In this document: piece after piece, positions 7,319-15,964 of the stretch
How the letters are laid out: each line of letters starts with the position of its first letter
Numbering within the stretch: the stretch's first letter is position 1
Origin: Flavobacterium collinsii
Lineage (GTDB): Bacteria; Bacteroidota; Bacteroidia; Flavobacteriales; Flavobacteriaceae
Direction of reading: 5' to 3'
DNA: 64,000 nucleotides
NCBI RefSeq assembly: GCF_902804485.1
Contig: NZ_CADCST010000044.1
Coordinates: 19,867 to 83,866, forward strand
Program-made: the position numbers and the translations under genes
Notes under the pieces: model-generated
What the model was told of the DNA's origin: nothing
The model's database searches: none
What the model saw: only the letters and a program-made list of their open reading frames with translations

Positions 7319-9946
7319 TTATGGTTTTACTACTTTGTTTAAAACTAATGGAGCCTGTAATAAATCATAATCATGTGTATAAACTAAGTATTTGTTGTAC
7401 CATACGGGAGAGAATTTTTCTTTAAAATCTCGCAACCCTTTGTAGTGCGCAAAATATTTTATTCTTTCATAAGCAAACTTCATAGATTTTTTAGGAAAGG
7501 TATCTGCATCTTCAATTCCACTCATTGCCGCCAATCCTAAATTAACAGAAGTGCAGCCCTGAGATTTTAAATAAGCGAAAAGTTCCAAAAGTATAAAATC
7601 TATGATACCGTTTGGGGCATCATTTGTTTTGCGAATCAAATCATAAGTCCCTTCACCTTTGGCAAAATCAGGAATGACATTTAAAAAGGCTACTATTTTC
7701 TCTTCGGCATTCTCTACTGTAATAATGGTTTGCTGTTTGAGCTCTTCCCACTCAAATCTGCCTTGCGAAAAAACAATTTCACTTCTCCCGGTGCTCAAGA
7801 GCCACTCATCACTTACTGCTTTTATTTTTTGCAGCAATCCGTCTTTTACGGGTGCGGTATGAATTGTTGTTTGAAAGCCTTTCTCTTTGACTTTACTGAT
7901 CGCATTACGCAATGATTTTTTGGCTCCTCCTTCCATTGTAAATACAGACAGATCGACAACAGCTTCCTGTCCGATAAATAAGTTTTTTTTGTGCAGTGAA
8001 GCAAACAATTCTAGGTTGTCTTCCGGTACCCGATAATAAATGCTTCTTAAGCCGTTCTCGTAACAATAAACATCAAATTCGATTATACATTGTTTGATTT
8101 CATCTACTGATGTCGCTACGGGGTTTTCCAAGACTACAGCAAAATTATCGGCCACGCGATACGCCAGAAAAGATTTTTTACTTTCAGCGATAAAGATGTT
8201 TTTATCATCATAGGTTTTAAAATAATCCAAAGAAGAAGTACCATACTGTTTCAAAAGCTCGGATGCCAACAAAAAATCATCTTCAACCGCTTCTTTTTTT
8301 ATGGTGTAAGGCCGTATTAAAGCAAAAACTAGAAATGCAATTGATAAAAAGCCACAGATGTTGATCGATAGTAAAAAGTGTCTTGCAAATCTGTCAAGCG
8401 GTACCAAATCTGAGCTCCCGATCAAAAAAAAGTTTTGCAGTGCATATTTTATGGATTCCTGCCAATGAAAGTCAATATCAAAATGTTTTTTATCCAGAAA
8501 ATAGAATCCCAGGATCCCATACAATAAAACTGCTGCAATGCTAATTAAAACCGTTTTTAGTCCAATGCTTTGCAAATGGGAGCTACTTTTTATATAATAT
8601 TCTTTTCGGGTAATAATTAAACTAACGAGTACAATCAGGGCAATTACAGCTTCTTCATAATCGATCGCTTTGGTAAGGTGCCCGATGATTGAAATAGTGG
8701 TTAAAAAAACAGCAGACCACCAGGCATTACGGAGCCCCTTTAGCATAAAAGCAGCATTCACCAGCATAAATAAGCCAGCCGTTATCACAAAATAATTCGA
8801 GGCTTTAATAGCCGAAACAGGGATAATATTTTTCAAAATGTGTAAACGTTCTGAGATAGCCGGAGTTAAAACGGATACTATGTTTACTAATCCCAAAACA
8901 AAAAGCAAAAAAGAAGGCACAACACGCATCAATAATTTATTGGCATTGAATGCAAAAATGAATGCCCCGGCCAACAATGGAATCCAAAATTCAAAGAAAC
9001 GATATAAAAAAGTAATAGCTATCGCACTTACGCTATCAAAGCCAAATTGTAACAATATAAAACTCATCGAAATTTCGATAGCACCAAGCCCACGGAGAAA
9101 GGGGGAAACGATCAAAAATATAACCGAAATAATATAGCCCATTAAAGCGGCAGGAAGTGAAGGTGTAAAGCCCAAAGCAATCATTGCAATATACAAATGA
9201 GCTATTCCGACAAACTCAATGAGAACAGAATAAAAGACAACCTCCAAAAAATTCTTCTTTATGATTTCGTTCTGTTGTAAATCATCCAGAAAAACCACCG
9301 CAGAGGGGAGAAACTTTATGATCAAACGGTATAAGCTCCCCTTTTTCAGAATCGAATCGTAAATAAAAAAGATGCTTAAACTTAAGACAATGACAGCTCC
9401 CAACGCATACCATTCTCCAGATCCGGCAGTTCCCTGAAACAAAGAGTACATCAAAGCCGGAATGGCAACAATGATAACCGAAAGTATCCCCACAAAACCA
9501 TATACGATGGAAGCAAAATGAATTTTAGTTGGTTTTACTCCACTCTTTTCAATTGATTTTGTAAAAAAGGCCAAAGAAGAAATTCCACCTGCCGGTAAAA
9601 AAACGCTGACAAAATTTCGTTTCAAAAATAAAATCACGGCCTGCTTAAAAGATATTTCACTCTGAACCGCTTTAAAGGAGGCAAAATACATTAACCCCTG
9701 AAGTGATACATAAATAAAAGCGAGAGCAACTCCGGACAAAACCCAAAAAAAACTGGCATTTGCAATTGCGTCTTTAACTTCTCGCAACTCTGATCGCTCA
9801 TGCTTGATAAACCAGATTCCAATTCCAATAAAAAAAATGGTCAGTATAAACTGTCTAATAATCTTATCGTTTTCACGTAAAAAAGAAACTCCTTTTCGGT
9901 CTTTAAAAAAACTCAAAAATGTATTAGGAATCAGTAGTACCTTCAT
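7319..9946 (-). CDS. mprF: MprF/LpiA-like aminoacyl-lipid flippase and synthase
   Basis: 875 residues. The N-terminal part (to about 530) has at least 12 membrane helices: an UPF0104/flippase-like block with FVSVFLPAGGISSLAFF and LRGLGAIEISMSF, then further helices. The C-terminal part (about 540-860) is the DUF2156 GNAT-fold domain with KSFLAYRVADNFAVVLENP, NAPNGIIDFILLELFAYL and the family sequence LGLAAMSG. MprF moves lysine or alanine from tRNA to phosphatidylglycerol and flips the product, giving resistance to cationic peptides and acid. The domain order is canonical; the acceptor lipid in Bacteroidota is uncertain. It is first in the mprF-DUF998-acvB operon. Confidence 0.92.
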   Translation of the reverse strand: MKVLLIPNTFLSFFKDRKGVSFLRENDKIIRQFILTIFFIGIGIWFIKHERSELREVKDAIANASFFWVLSGVALAFIYVSLQGLMYFASFKAVQSEISFKQAVILFLKRNFVSVFLPAGGISSLAFFTKSIEKSGVKPTKIHFASIVYGFVGILSVIIVAIPALMYSLFQGTAGSGEWYALGAVIVLSLSIFFIYDSILKKGSLYRLIIKFLPSAVVFLDDLQQNEIIKKNFLEVVFYSVLIEFVGIAHLYIAMIALGFTPSLPAALMGYIISVIFLIVSPFLRGLGAIEISMSFILLQFGFDSVSAIAITFLYRFFEFWIPLLAGAFIFAFNANKLLMRVVPSFLLFVLGLVNIVSVLTPAISERLHILKNIIPVSAIKASNYFVITAGLFMLVNAAFMLKGLRNAWWSAVFLTTISIIGHLTKAIDYEEAVIALIVLVSLIITRKEYYIKSSSHLQSIGLKTVLISIAAVLLYGILGFYFLDKKHFDIDFHWQESIKYALQNFFLIGSSDLVPLDRFARHFLLSINICGFLSIAFLVFALIRPYTIKKEAVEDDFLLASELLKQYGTSSLDYFKTYDDKNIFIAESKKSFLAYRVADNFAVVLENPVATSVDEIKQCIIEFDVYCYENGLRSIYYRVPEDNLELFASLHKKNLFIGQEAVVDLSVFTMEGGAKKSLRNAISKVKEKGFQTTIHTAPVKDGLLQKIKAVSDEWLLSTGRSEIVFSQGRFEWEELKQQTIITVENAEEKIVAFLNVIPDFAKGEGTYDLIRKTNDAPNGIIDFILLELFAYLKSQGCTSVNLGLAAMSGIEDADTFPKKSMKFAYERIKYFAHYKGLRDFKEKFSPVWYNKYLVYTHDYDLLQAPLVLNKVVKP

Positions 9947-9993
9947 GTTATTGGGGGATAATTTACTTATGAAAAATCAAACCAACTTCTCTA

Positions 9994-10023
9994 TAAATAT
10001 ACGACAATTATCTATCGCTCAAA
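9994..10023 (-). promoter_or_regulatory. Candidate mprF promoter
   Basis: On the minus strand TTTG (10020-10023) and TATATTTA (9994-10001) are separated by 18 nt, close to the Bacteroidota pattern TTTG-N19-TAnnTTTG. The leader to the mprF ATG would be about 40-45 nt. Confidence 0.55.
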
Positions 10024-10254
10024 TCCTTACAATACTATTTTTCTCACTTTATATATCCAGATCGATTAAACTGTTAACCAATGAAAAATCCAGAACCGGT
10101 ACATCCACATCAGAAACTATGCGAACATACTATCATAGAACATATAAAACAAGACTTTCAAAACTGTAGCTATCCAATTGAAAAGTTGAACGCAGCATTA
10201 TAATCGATCAACTAAATGGTCGAAAATTTCATTATCAGAAACTTGTATAAACAA

Positions 10255-10282
10255 AAAAGACTGTCTTTTCAGACAGTCTTTT
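10255..10282 (-). terminator. Intrinsic terminator of the act-cox operon
   Basis: A 12-bp perfect stem (AAAAGACTGTCT against AGACAGTCTTTT) with a TTTC loop lies 10 nt after the coxA stop. The A-rich and T-rich ends make it potentially bidirectional. Confidence 0.85.
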
Positions 10283-10291
10283 AAAATATTT

Positions 10292-12094
10292 TTAGTGGTG
10301 TAAAACTTCTTCACCTTCTTTCATTGGTACATTTTGCGGTACAAAATCTACATCGTGATTTGGGTTACTGTAGTCATAAGGCCAACGATATACATGAGGA
10401 ATTTCACCTGGCCAGTTACCGTGGATATGTTCTACCGGAGTAGTCCACTCTAATGTTGTTGATTTCCATGGATTCTGAACAGCTTTCTTACCATAGAAAA
10501 TACTACTAAAGAAGTTGTATAAGAATACCAATTGGAACGCACCTCCTACAAGAGCAAATGTTGTAATCAAAACATTCACATTTTGTAAATCATCAAATAA
10601 TGGGAAGTTCGTGTTTGTATAGTAACGTCTTGGTAAACCAGCTAATCCAATAAAGTGCATTGGGAAGAAAACTCCGTAAGCACAAACAGCTGTTATCCAA
10701 AAGTGAATGTAACCTAAGTTTTTATTCAACATTCTACCGTACATTTTTGGGAACCAGTGATAAATACCAGCAAACATTCCGTAAAGTGCAGAGATACCCA
10801 TTACTAAGTGAAAGTGAGCAATTACGAAGTAAGTATCGTGAACGTTAATATCTAAAGTACTGTCTCCTAAAATAATTCCAGTTAAACCTCCCGTAATGAA
10901 AGTAGAAACCATTCCGATAGAGAATAACATTGCAGGGTTGAATTGTAAGTTACCTTTCCATAAAGTTGTAATCCAGTTGAACGCTTTTACAGCAGATGGA
11001 ATTGCAATCAATAAAGTAGTGAAGGTAAATACAGATCCTAAGAAAGGATTCATACCTGAAATAAACATGTGATGACCCCAAACAATCGTAGATAAAAATG
11101 CAATTGCAAGAACCGACATGATCATCGCTCTGTATCCAAAAATTGGTTTACGAGAATTCGTAGCCATAATTTCAGAAACAAGTCCCATTGCAGGTAAGAT
11201 TACAATATAAACCTCAGGGTGTCCTAAAAACCAGAATAAGTGTTCGAACAATACAGGAGAACCTCCTTGGTAGTGTAAAACTTCTCCGGCAATATAGATA
11301 TCAGATAAGAAGAATGAAGTACCAAAACTTCTGTCAAAGATCAATAATAAAGCAGCAGACAACAATACAGGGAATGAAATAACACCAATGATAGCTGTTA
11401 CGAAAAATGTCCAGATTGTTAATGGAAGTCTTGTCATAGACATTCCTTTAGTTCTAAGGTTGATTACTGTTACAATGTAGTTTAAAGATCCCATTAAAGA
11501 AGATGCAATAAAGATAGCCATCGAAACTAACCATAAAGTCATACCTGTTCCAGAACCTGGAATTGCTTGAGGTAAAGCACTTAATGGAGGGTAAATTGTC
11601 CAACCCGCAGATGCTGGTCCAGCTTCAACAAATAATGAACATAACATTATTACAGCAGATACGAAAAACAACCAGTATGAAATCATATTCATAAATCCGG
11701 AAGCCATATCTCGCGCTCCAATTTGAAGTGGAATCAATAAATTACTAAAGGTTCCGCTCAAACCGGCCGTCAGTACAAAGAATACCATGATGGTACCGTG
11801 AATTGTAACTAAGGCCAAATAAATATCATTTGCCATTACACCATCAGGTGCAAATTTATCTCCTAATAAAACATTAAAGATTTTGAAAGACTCTTCTGGC
11901 CAAGCCAATTGCATTCTGAAAAGCAAAGACATTGCAATACCAATAATACCCATAATGATACCGGTAATTAAATATTGCTTAGCAATCATTTTGTGATCAA
12001 TACTAAAAATATATTTAGTAATGAACGTGTCTTTATGATGATGTTCGTGCTCGTGATCGTGTCCGTGATCGTGACCGTGCGCTTCTGCTGACAT
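10292..12094 (-). CDS. coxA: Cytochrome c oxidase subunit I
   Basis: 600 residues, about 12 helices. It carries the haem a/a3 and CuB site of the terminal oxidase. Seen are GHPEVYI (His-Tyr crosslink and CuB), WGHHMFISGM (two CuB histidines) and HDTYFVIAHFHLVMG (haem ligands), all typical of the A-type family. The first 21 residues are unusually histidine-rich (MSAEAHGHDHGHDHEHEHHH), a possible metal-binding tail. It is the last gene of act-cox, 30 nt after coxB, and is followed by a strong terminator. Subunits III and IV are not in this window. Confidence 0.97.
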   Translation of the reverse strand: MSAEAHGHDHGHDHEHEHHHKDTFITKYIFSIDHKMIAKQYLITGIIMGIIGIAMSLLFRMQLAWPEESFKIFNVLLGDKFAPDGVMANDIYLALVTIHGTIMVFFVLTAGLSGTFSNLLIPLQIGARDMASGFMNMISYWLFFVSAVIMLCSLFVEAGPASAGWTIYPPLSALPQAIPGSGTGMTLWLVSMAIFIASSLMGSLNYIVTVINLRTKGMSMTRLPLTIWTFFVTAIIGVISFPVLLSAALLLIFDRSFGTSFFLSDIYIAGEVLHYQGGSPVLFEHLFWFLGHPEVYIVILPAMGLVSEIMATNSRKPIFGYRAMIMSVLAIAFLSTIVWGHHMFISGMNPFLGSVFTFTTLLIAIPSAVKAFNWITTLWKGNLQFNPAMLFSIGMVSTFITGGLTGIILGDSTLDINVHDTYFVIAHFHLVMGISALYGMFAGIYHWFPKMYGRMLNKNLGYIHFWITAVCAYGVFFPMHFIGLAGLPRRYYTNTNFPLFDDLQNVNVLITTFALVGGAFQLVFLYNFFSSIFYGKKAVQNPWKSTTLEWTTPVEHIHGNWPGEIPHVYRWPYDYSNPNHDVDFVPQNVPMKEGEEVLHH

Positions 12095-12124
12095 ATATGT
12101 GTACTTTAAATTTTCTTAATAATA

Positions 12125-13318
12125 TTATTTCATAGCCACTTTAGCTACAACTGCCTTAACCGTATCGATAACTGCTTTCACAGTATCTTTAGCTGTACTA
12201 TCAGTGCTCGCTTTTGCTTCTTCACCAGCCTTTTTTTCAGCATCTGCAGCAGCAGCGGCTTTAATATCCTGAGCTAATGTAGTTTTTTCGCTTAACCATT
12301 TTTTATACTCTTCCGGAGTATCCACAACTACTTTCATTTGCATGTTGTAGTGAGAAGCTCCACAAATTTTATTACATAATAATAAATAGTCAAATGTATA
12401 AGGATCTAAAGCTGTTCCTCCTTTAGCAACTAACTCAACGCTTTTTTCAGCTCTAAGTTTGTTGATGTGCGCAACTTTTTCTACCATAAATGGTAATTCT
12501 CTGTATTCAGAAGTTGTATACGTTGGAATAAAAGCAAATTCAGTAACCATTCCAGGAACACAGTTCATTTGCGCTCTAAAGTGAGGCATGTAAGCTGAGT
12601 GTAATACGTCCTGAGAACGCATTTTGAAATGTACTTTTTTACCTTTTGGAATATGCAATTCAGAAACAATAATATCGTCCTGAGCGTTAGGGTCAGACAT
12701 ATCAACTCCTAATGTGTTGATACCTTCGATTAAACGAACGTTTGCTTTTCCTAAAACATTATCCTGACCAGCATATCTTGCTGTCCATTTAAATTGTTGT
12801 GCGTATAATTCGATTTCGATTACATCTTCGTCTTTATCCACAAACATAATGTTGTTCCAAGCGTACAATCCGTAAAGGATCAAACAAGCCAACACTACAG
12901 ATGGAATAATACTCCAGATTGCTTCTAATTTATTACTATCAGCAAAGAATAAAGCTTTTTTATCTTTATTTCCTCTGTTTTTAAAAGAGAACCAGTATAA
13001 TAATCCTTGTGTAATAAATTGAACTACAAAAATTAAAACCCAAGTAATATTCATTAAATTATCTACTAAAAGTCCGTGCTCTGAAGCAGGAGTATGAAGT
13101 GCTAAACCACCCCATTTTAGTAAACCGTAAATCGTAAAGATATAAATGAATGCCAAAAAGCCAAACATGATATATCCCTGAACATTATTATCATTATCCG
13201 ATGCAACCTGAGAATCGTCCGAAGAAGATCCTACCTGAGTAAGATCAAATATCTTGGTCAATTGCCACAAAGCAACTGCTAATAAAACTAAAACTATAAT
13301 TACCAACAAACTTGTCAT
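12125..13318 (-). CDS. coxB: Cytochrome c oxidase subunit II (CuA)
   Basis: 397 residues. Four hydrophobic segments occupy the first 165 residues, two more than minimal CoxB, followed by the cupredoxin domain. The CuA ligands are present: the His of VLHSAYMPHFRAQMN and the CNKICGASHYNMQM loop (two Cys, His, Met). No CxxCH is present, so this is an aa3 and not a caa3-type subunit II. The C-terminal 60 residues form an Ala/Lys-rich tail outside the family core. It accepts electrons from ACIII, probably directly within a supercomplex. Confidence 0.96.
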   Translation of the reverse strand: MTSLLVIIVLVLLAVALWQLTKIFDLTQVGSSSDDSQVASDNDNNVQGYIMFGFLAFIYIFTIYGLLKWGGLALHTPASEHGLLVDNLMNITWVLIFVVQFITQGLLYWFSFKNRGNKDKKALFFADSNKLEAIWSIIPSVVLACLILYGLYAWNNIMFVDKDEDVIEIELYAQQFKWTARYAGQDNVLGKANVRLIEGINTLGVDMSDPNAQDDIIVSELHIPKGKKVHFKMRSQDVLHSAYMPHFRAQMNCVPGMVTEFAFIPTYTTSEYRELPFMVEKVAHINKLRAEKSVELVAKGGTALDPYTFDYLLLCNKICGASHYNMQMKVVVDTPEEYKKWLSEKTTLAQDIKAAAAADAEKKAGEEAKASTDSTAKDTVKAVIDTVKAVVAKVAMK

Positions 13319-13337
13319 CTGTTTACTTCTTTAAATA

Positions 13338-14858
13338 TTAATAATGAAAATGTTTACTTTCTTCAATGAAAGGATTTCTTTTTGCTAACAAAGGAGCTTT
13401 AGCTAATGCAGTAAACACTACAAAAATAAACAATCCTAAGAAGAAAAGAATAGAGGCAATTTCAGGAACTCCAATAAACCATTTATCTCCAACTGTACCT
13501 GGCATAATCATATTAAAGAAATCAACATAGTGTCCTAATAAGATCACTACACCGGCCATTACAATAACCCAGCTAAGACGTTTGAAGTCTGTATTGATCA
13601 ATATTAATAATGGGAACACAAAGTTCATAACTACAGCTCCAAAAAATGGTAAGTTGTATAATTGAATTCTGGTTACAAAGTAAGTAACCTCTTCAGGAAT
13701 ATTAGCATACCAGATCAACATAAACTGTGAGAACCATAAGTATGTCCAGAAAACACTGATACCAAACATGAATTTAGCTAAATCGTGAATGTGGCTTGTA
13801 TTTACATACTCTAAATATCCTTTAGATTTCAAGTAGATTGTTACTAATGCGATTGAAGTGATACCACTTACAAAGAAAGAAGCAAAAACATACCATCCGA
13901 ACAATGTACTGAACCAGTGTGGATCAAATGACATAATCCAGTCCCAAGACATAATAGACTCAGATACGATGAAGAAAACTAAGAATCCTGCAGATAACTT
14001 AAAGTTCTTTTTGTAGTATAGGTCATCATTAGCTTCATCCTGAGCCAAACAGTTTTTTGCTGAATAGTGACGGTATAAGTTCCATCCTATTAAGAAGATT
14101 GCTGCTCTGATGATCCAGAATGGAAAGTTCAGGTAACCTGCTTTTCCAGCAATGATAGCGTCATAGTTAGCGTGTTTTGGATCTGTAACTCCTTCTCCTA
14201 ACCATACAAAGATGTGGTTAAAATGCAATCCGCAAAGTACTAAAATGATAAAGAATATAACAGAACCAGCAGGTAAGTAAGCTGTGATTCCCTGCATTAC
14301 TCTAAACAATACCGGAGACCAACCTGCCTGAGCAACTTGTTGAATAGCATAGAATGCTAAAACTCCCATAGAAAGTAGTAAAAAGAAAATACAAGCAACA
14401 TATAGTGCCGACCATGGTTTGTTTTGCAATTGGTGCAATACATGCTCCAAATGTTTTTCATGTTCACCTGCGGCATCAACTTTCGCATGCTCTCCACCTT
14501 CGTGTGAATCATGTGAAGCTTTTGCAGCTTCATGAGAAACTGCTGGAGTTTCTGCGTGCGCAGCACCTTTAAGTGAATCATGTGAAGCTACTGCTGTATC
14601 ATGAGAAACTGCTGGAGCTTCTGCATGCGCAGCACCTTCATGTGAAGCTTCTTTAGCTTCATGACCTGCAGTTTCATGAGAAGCTTCGGCAGCTTCACCA
14701 TGCGCAGCACCATGAGAACCATGAGCATCTGCAGCTAGTATTTTTTCAACTTCTTGAATATCTTTAGGCGCACTTAAAAAACCATACCCAATTCCTAATA
14801 GGCCAAGAACCATTAGGATGATAGAAAAAGTTTTTAATTTACTTGAAAATGTATACAT
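13338..14858 (-). CDS. actF: Alternative complex III membrane subunit ActF
   Basis: About 506 residues from the ATG at 14858; the frame stays open to a TTG at 14885. ActF is the NrfD-like quinone-side membrane subunit related to ActC, with about ten helices (for example WSALYVACIFFLLLSMGVLAF). Between helix 1 and helix 2 lies a roughly 95-residue insert rich in His, Ala and Glu, built from units such as ASHEGAAHAEAPAVSHD. At DNA level, copies of the unit around 14531 and 14600 are 69 bp apart. The insert would face the periplasm and could bind metal or haem-chain proteins, as inference. Confidence 0.93.
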   Translation of the reverse strand: MYTFSSKLKTFSIILMVLGLLGIGYGFLSAPKDIQEVEKILAADAHGSHGAAHGEAAEASHETAGHEAKEASHEGAAHAEAPAVSHDTAVASHDSLKGAAHAETPAVSHEAAKASHDSHEGGEHAKVDAAGEHEKHLEHVLHQLQNKPWSALYVACIFFLLLSMGVLAFYAIQQVAQAGWSPVLFRVMQGITAYLPAGSVIFFIILVLCGLHFNHIFVWLGEGVTDPKHANYDAIIAGKAGYLNFPFWIIRAAIFLIGWNLYRHYSAKNCLAQDEANDDLYYKKNFKLSAGFLVFFIVSESIMSWDWIMSFDPHWFSTLFGWYVFASFFVSGITSIALVTIYLKSKGYLEYVNTSHIHDLAKFMFGISVFWTYLWFSQFMLIWYANIPEEVTYFVTRIQLYNLPFFGAVVMNFVFPLLILINTDFKRLSWVIVMAGVVILLGHYVDFFNMIMPGTVGDKWFIGVPEIASILFFLGLFIFVVFTALAKAPLLAKRNPFIEESKHFHY

Positions 14859-14885
14859 ATCTATTACGATCAGTTTGTTCAACAA

Positions 14886-15431
14886 TTATAATTGGCTTTT
14901 TAGTTTTAGAACATAGTCAGCAACTAACCAACGTTCGTGGGCACTTAATTGATTTGCATGTGAACCCATTGCGTTTAAACCATAAGTTTCAACGTGAAAG
15001 ATACTTCCTTCAGTGATAACTCTGTCTTTGTAGCTAGGTACTCCAAGAAATTTTTCTCTTTCAACCAATTTACCTTTACCGTTTCCAGTTGCACCATGGC
15101 AGCTGATACAGTAAATTTCGAAAAGTTCTTTACCTTTTCCAGAATTTCTATCTGCTTCACTCAAAGGTGATTTTAAATTGGCTTTCGCTAATTCATAACC
15201 CGCAGTTGAATTTTCATATTCGTAAGGTTCAAAACCTCTATTGATAGTTCCTTCTACAGGAAGTTGTCCTTCTTTTCCTCCTTTAAATATTTTTGCTTCT
15301 GTGTATGGCTCGTAAGCAACAGATTCATACATATTTGGGAAATACTGATAGTTTGGTGCCGAATTATTGTGGCAAGATGAAACTAAAATAGTTATACCAA
15401 CTAAAAGTGTTATTTTATATATCCTTTTCAT
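14886..15431 (-). CDS. actE: Alternative complex III monohaem cytochrome c ActE
   Basis: 181 residues. A lipoprotein signal (MKRIYKITLLVGITILVSSC) anchors it to the periplasmic face. The haem site is CISCHG, with GNGKGKLVE after it and a likely Met axial ligand in NAMGSHANQLS. ActE is the mobile-arm cytochrome that hands electrons from ACIII to the oxidase. It lies directly between actD (8 nt) and actF. Confidence 0.94.
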   Translation of the reverse strand: MKRIYKITLLVGITILVSSCHNNSAPNYQYFPNMYESVAYEPYTEAKIFKGGKEGQLPVEGTINRGFEPYEYENSTAGYELAKANLKSPLSEADRNSGKGKELFEIYCISCHGATGNGKGKLVEREKFLGVPSYKDRVITEGSIFHVETYGLNAMGSHANQLSAHERWLVADYVLKLKSQL

Positions 15432-15439
15432 AGCTACAA

Positions 15440-15964
15440 TTAATTCTTTTCAATTACTTTAACTTCAACAGCTCCTGTACCTTCGAAAAAAGAAACTAGT
15501 TCTGCTTCGTTATCATTTACAGCAACTTCCATTAAGAAATGGTCGTCTGTTGTTCTTACATCAGGATTTTCAGCTTGTTTGAATGGCCATAATCTACTTC
15601 TCATATAAAAAGTGATAACCATTAAGTGGGCAGCAAAAAATACAGTCATCTCAAACATAATTGGCACAAAAGATGGCATATTTTGAATGAAACTGAAACT
15701 TGGCTTTCCACCAATATCCTGAGGCCAGTCATGAATCATGATATAACTCATCATGAATGTTGCAACAGAAATACCAACACATCCGTATAAAAATGCACAA
15801 ATTGCTAATCTTGTTGGTGCTAAGCCCATCGCTTTATCCAATCCGTGAACTGGGAATGGAGTAAAAACCTCCTCAATATGATGATGAGCAGCTCTGGTTT
15901 TCTTTACTGCATCCATCAAAATATCATCGTCATTATAAATGGCGTATATTACTTTATTACTCAT
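15440..15964 (-). CDS. actD: Alternative complex III subunit ActD (DUF3341)
   Basis: 174 residues with two membrane helices (AICAFLYGCVGISVATFMM and VPIMFEMTVFFAAHLMVI) and the conserved start KVIYAIYNDDDILMDAVK and HHIEEVFTPFPVHGLDKAMG. DUF3341 proteins are the small membrane subunit of ACIII. Its start overlaps the end of actC by 8 nt, indicating coupling. Confidence 0.95.
   Translation of the reverse strand: MSNKVIYAIYNDDDILMDAVKKTRAAHHHIEEVFTPFPVHGLDKAMGLAPTRLAICAFLYGCVGISVATFMMSYIMIHDWPQDIGGKPSFSFIQNMPSFVPIMFEMTVFFAAHLMVITFYMRSRLWPFKQAENPDVRTTDDHFLMEVAVNDNEAELVSFFEGTGAVEVKVIEKN

Larger units (their letters stand above)
9947..10291. other. 345-bp gap between the mprF start and coxA end
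   Basis: This holds the mprF promoter on one side and the coxA terminator on the other. A 40-codon plus-strand ORF (10081-10203, starting MKNPEPVHPHQKLCEH) has no visible ribosome signal and no recognisable family, and a stop codon lies directly upstream. It is not called as a gene. Confidence 0.6.

Noticed and set aside
10081..10203. 40-codon plus-strand ORF in the mprF/coxA gap
   Set aside because: No promoter, no ribosome signal, no recognisable family, and an in-frame stop directly upstream.
12125..13318. caa3-type subunit II with fused cytochrome c
   Set aside because: No CxxCH occurs in the protein; the Cys residues are the CuA ligands CNKIC.
14500..14700. Repeats in actF read as an intergenic repeat or frame-disrupting duplication
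   Set aside because: The frame stays open and the unit of 69 bp is a multiple of three, so it is a coding repeat.
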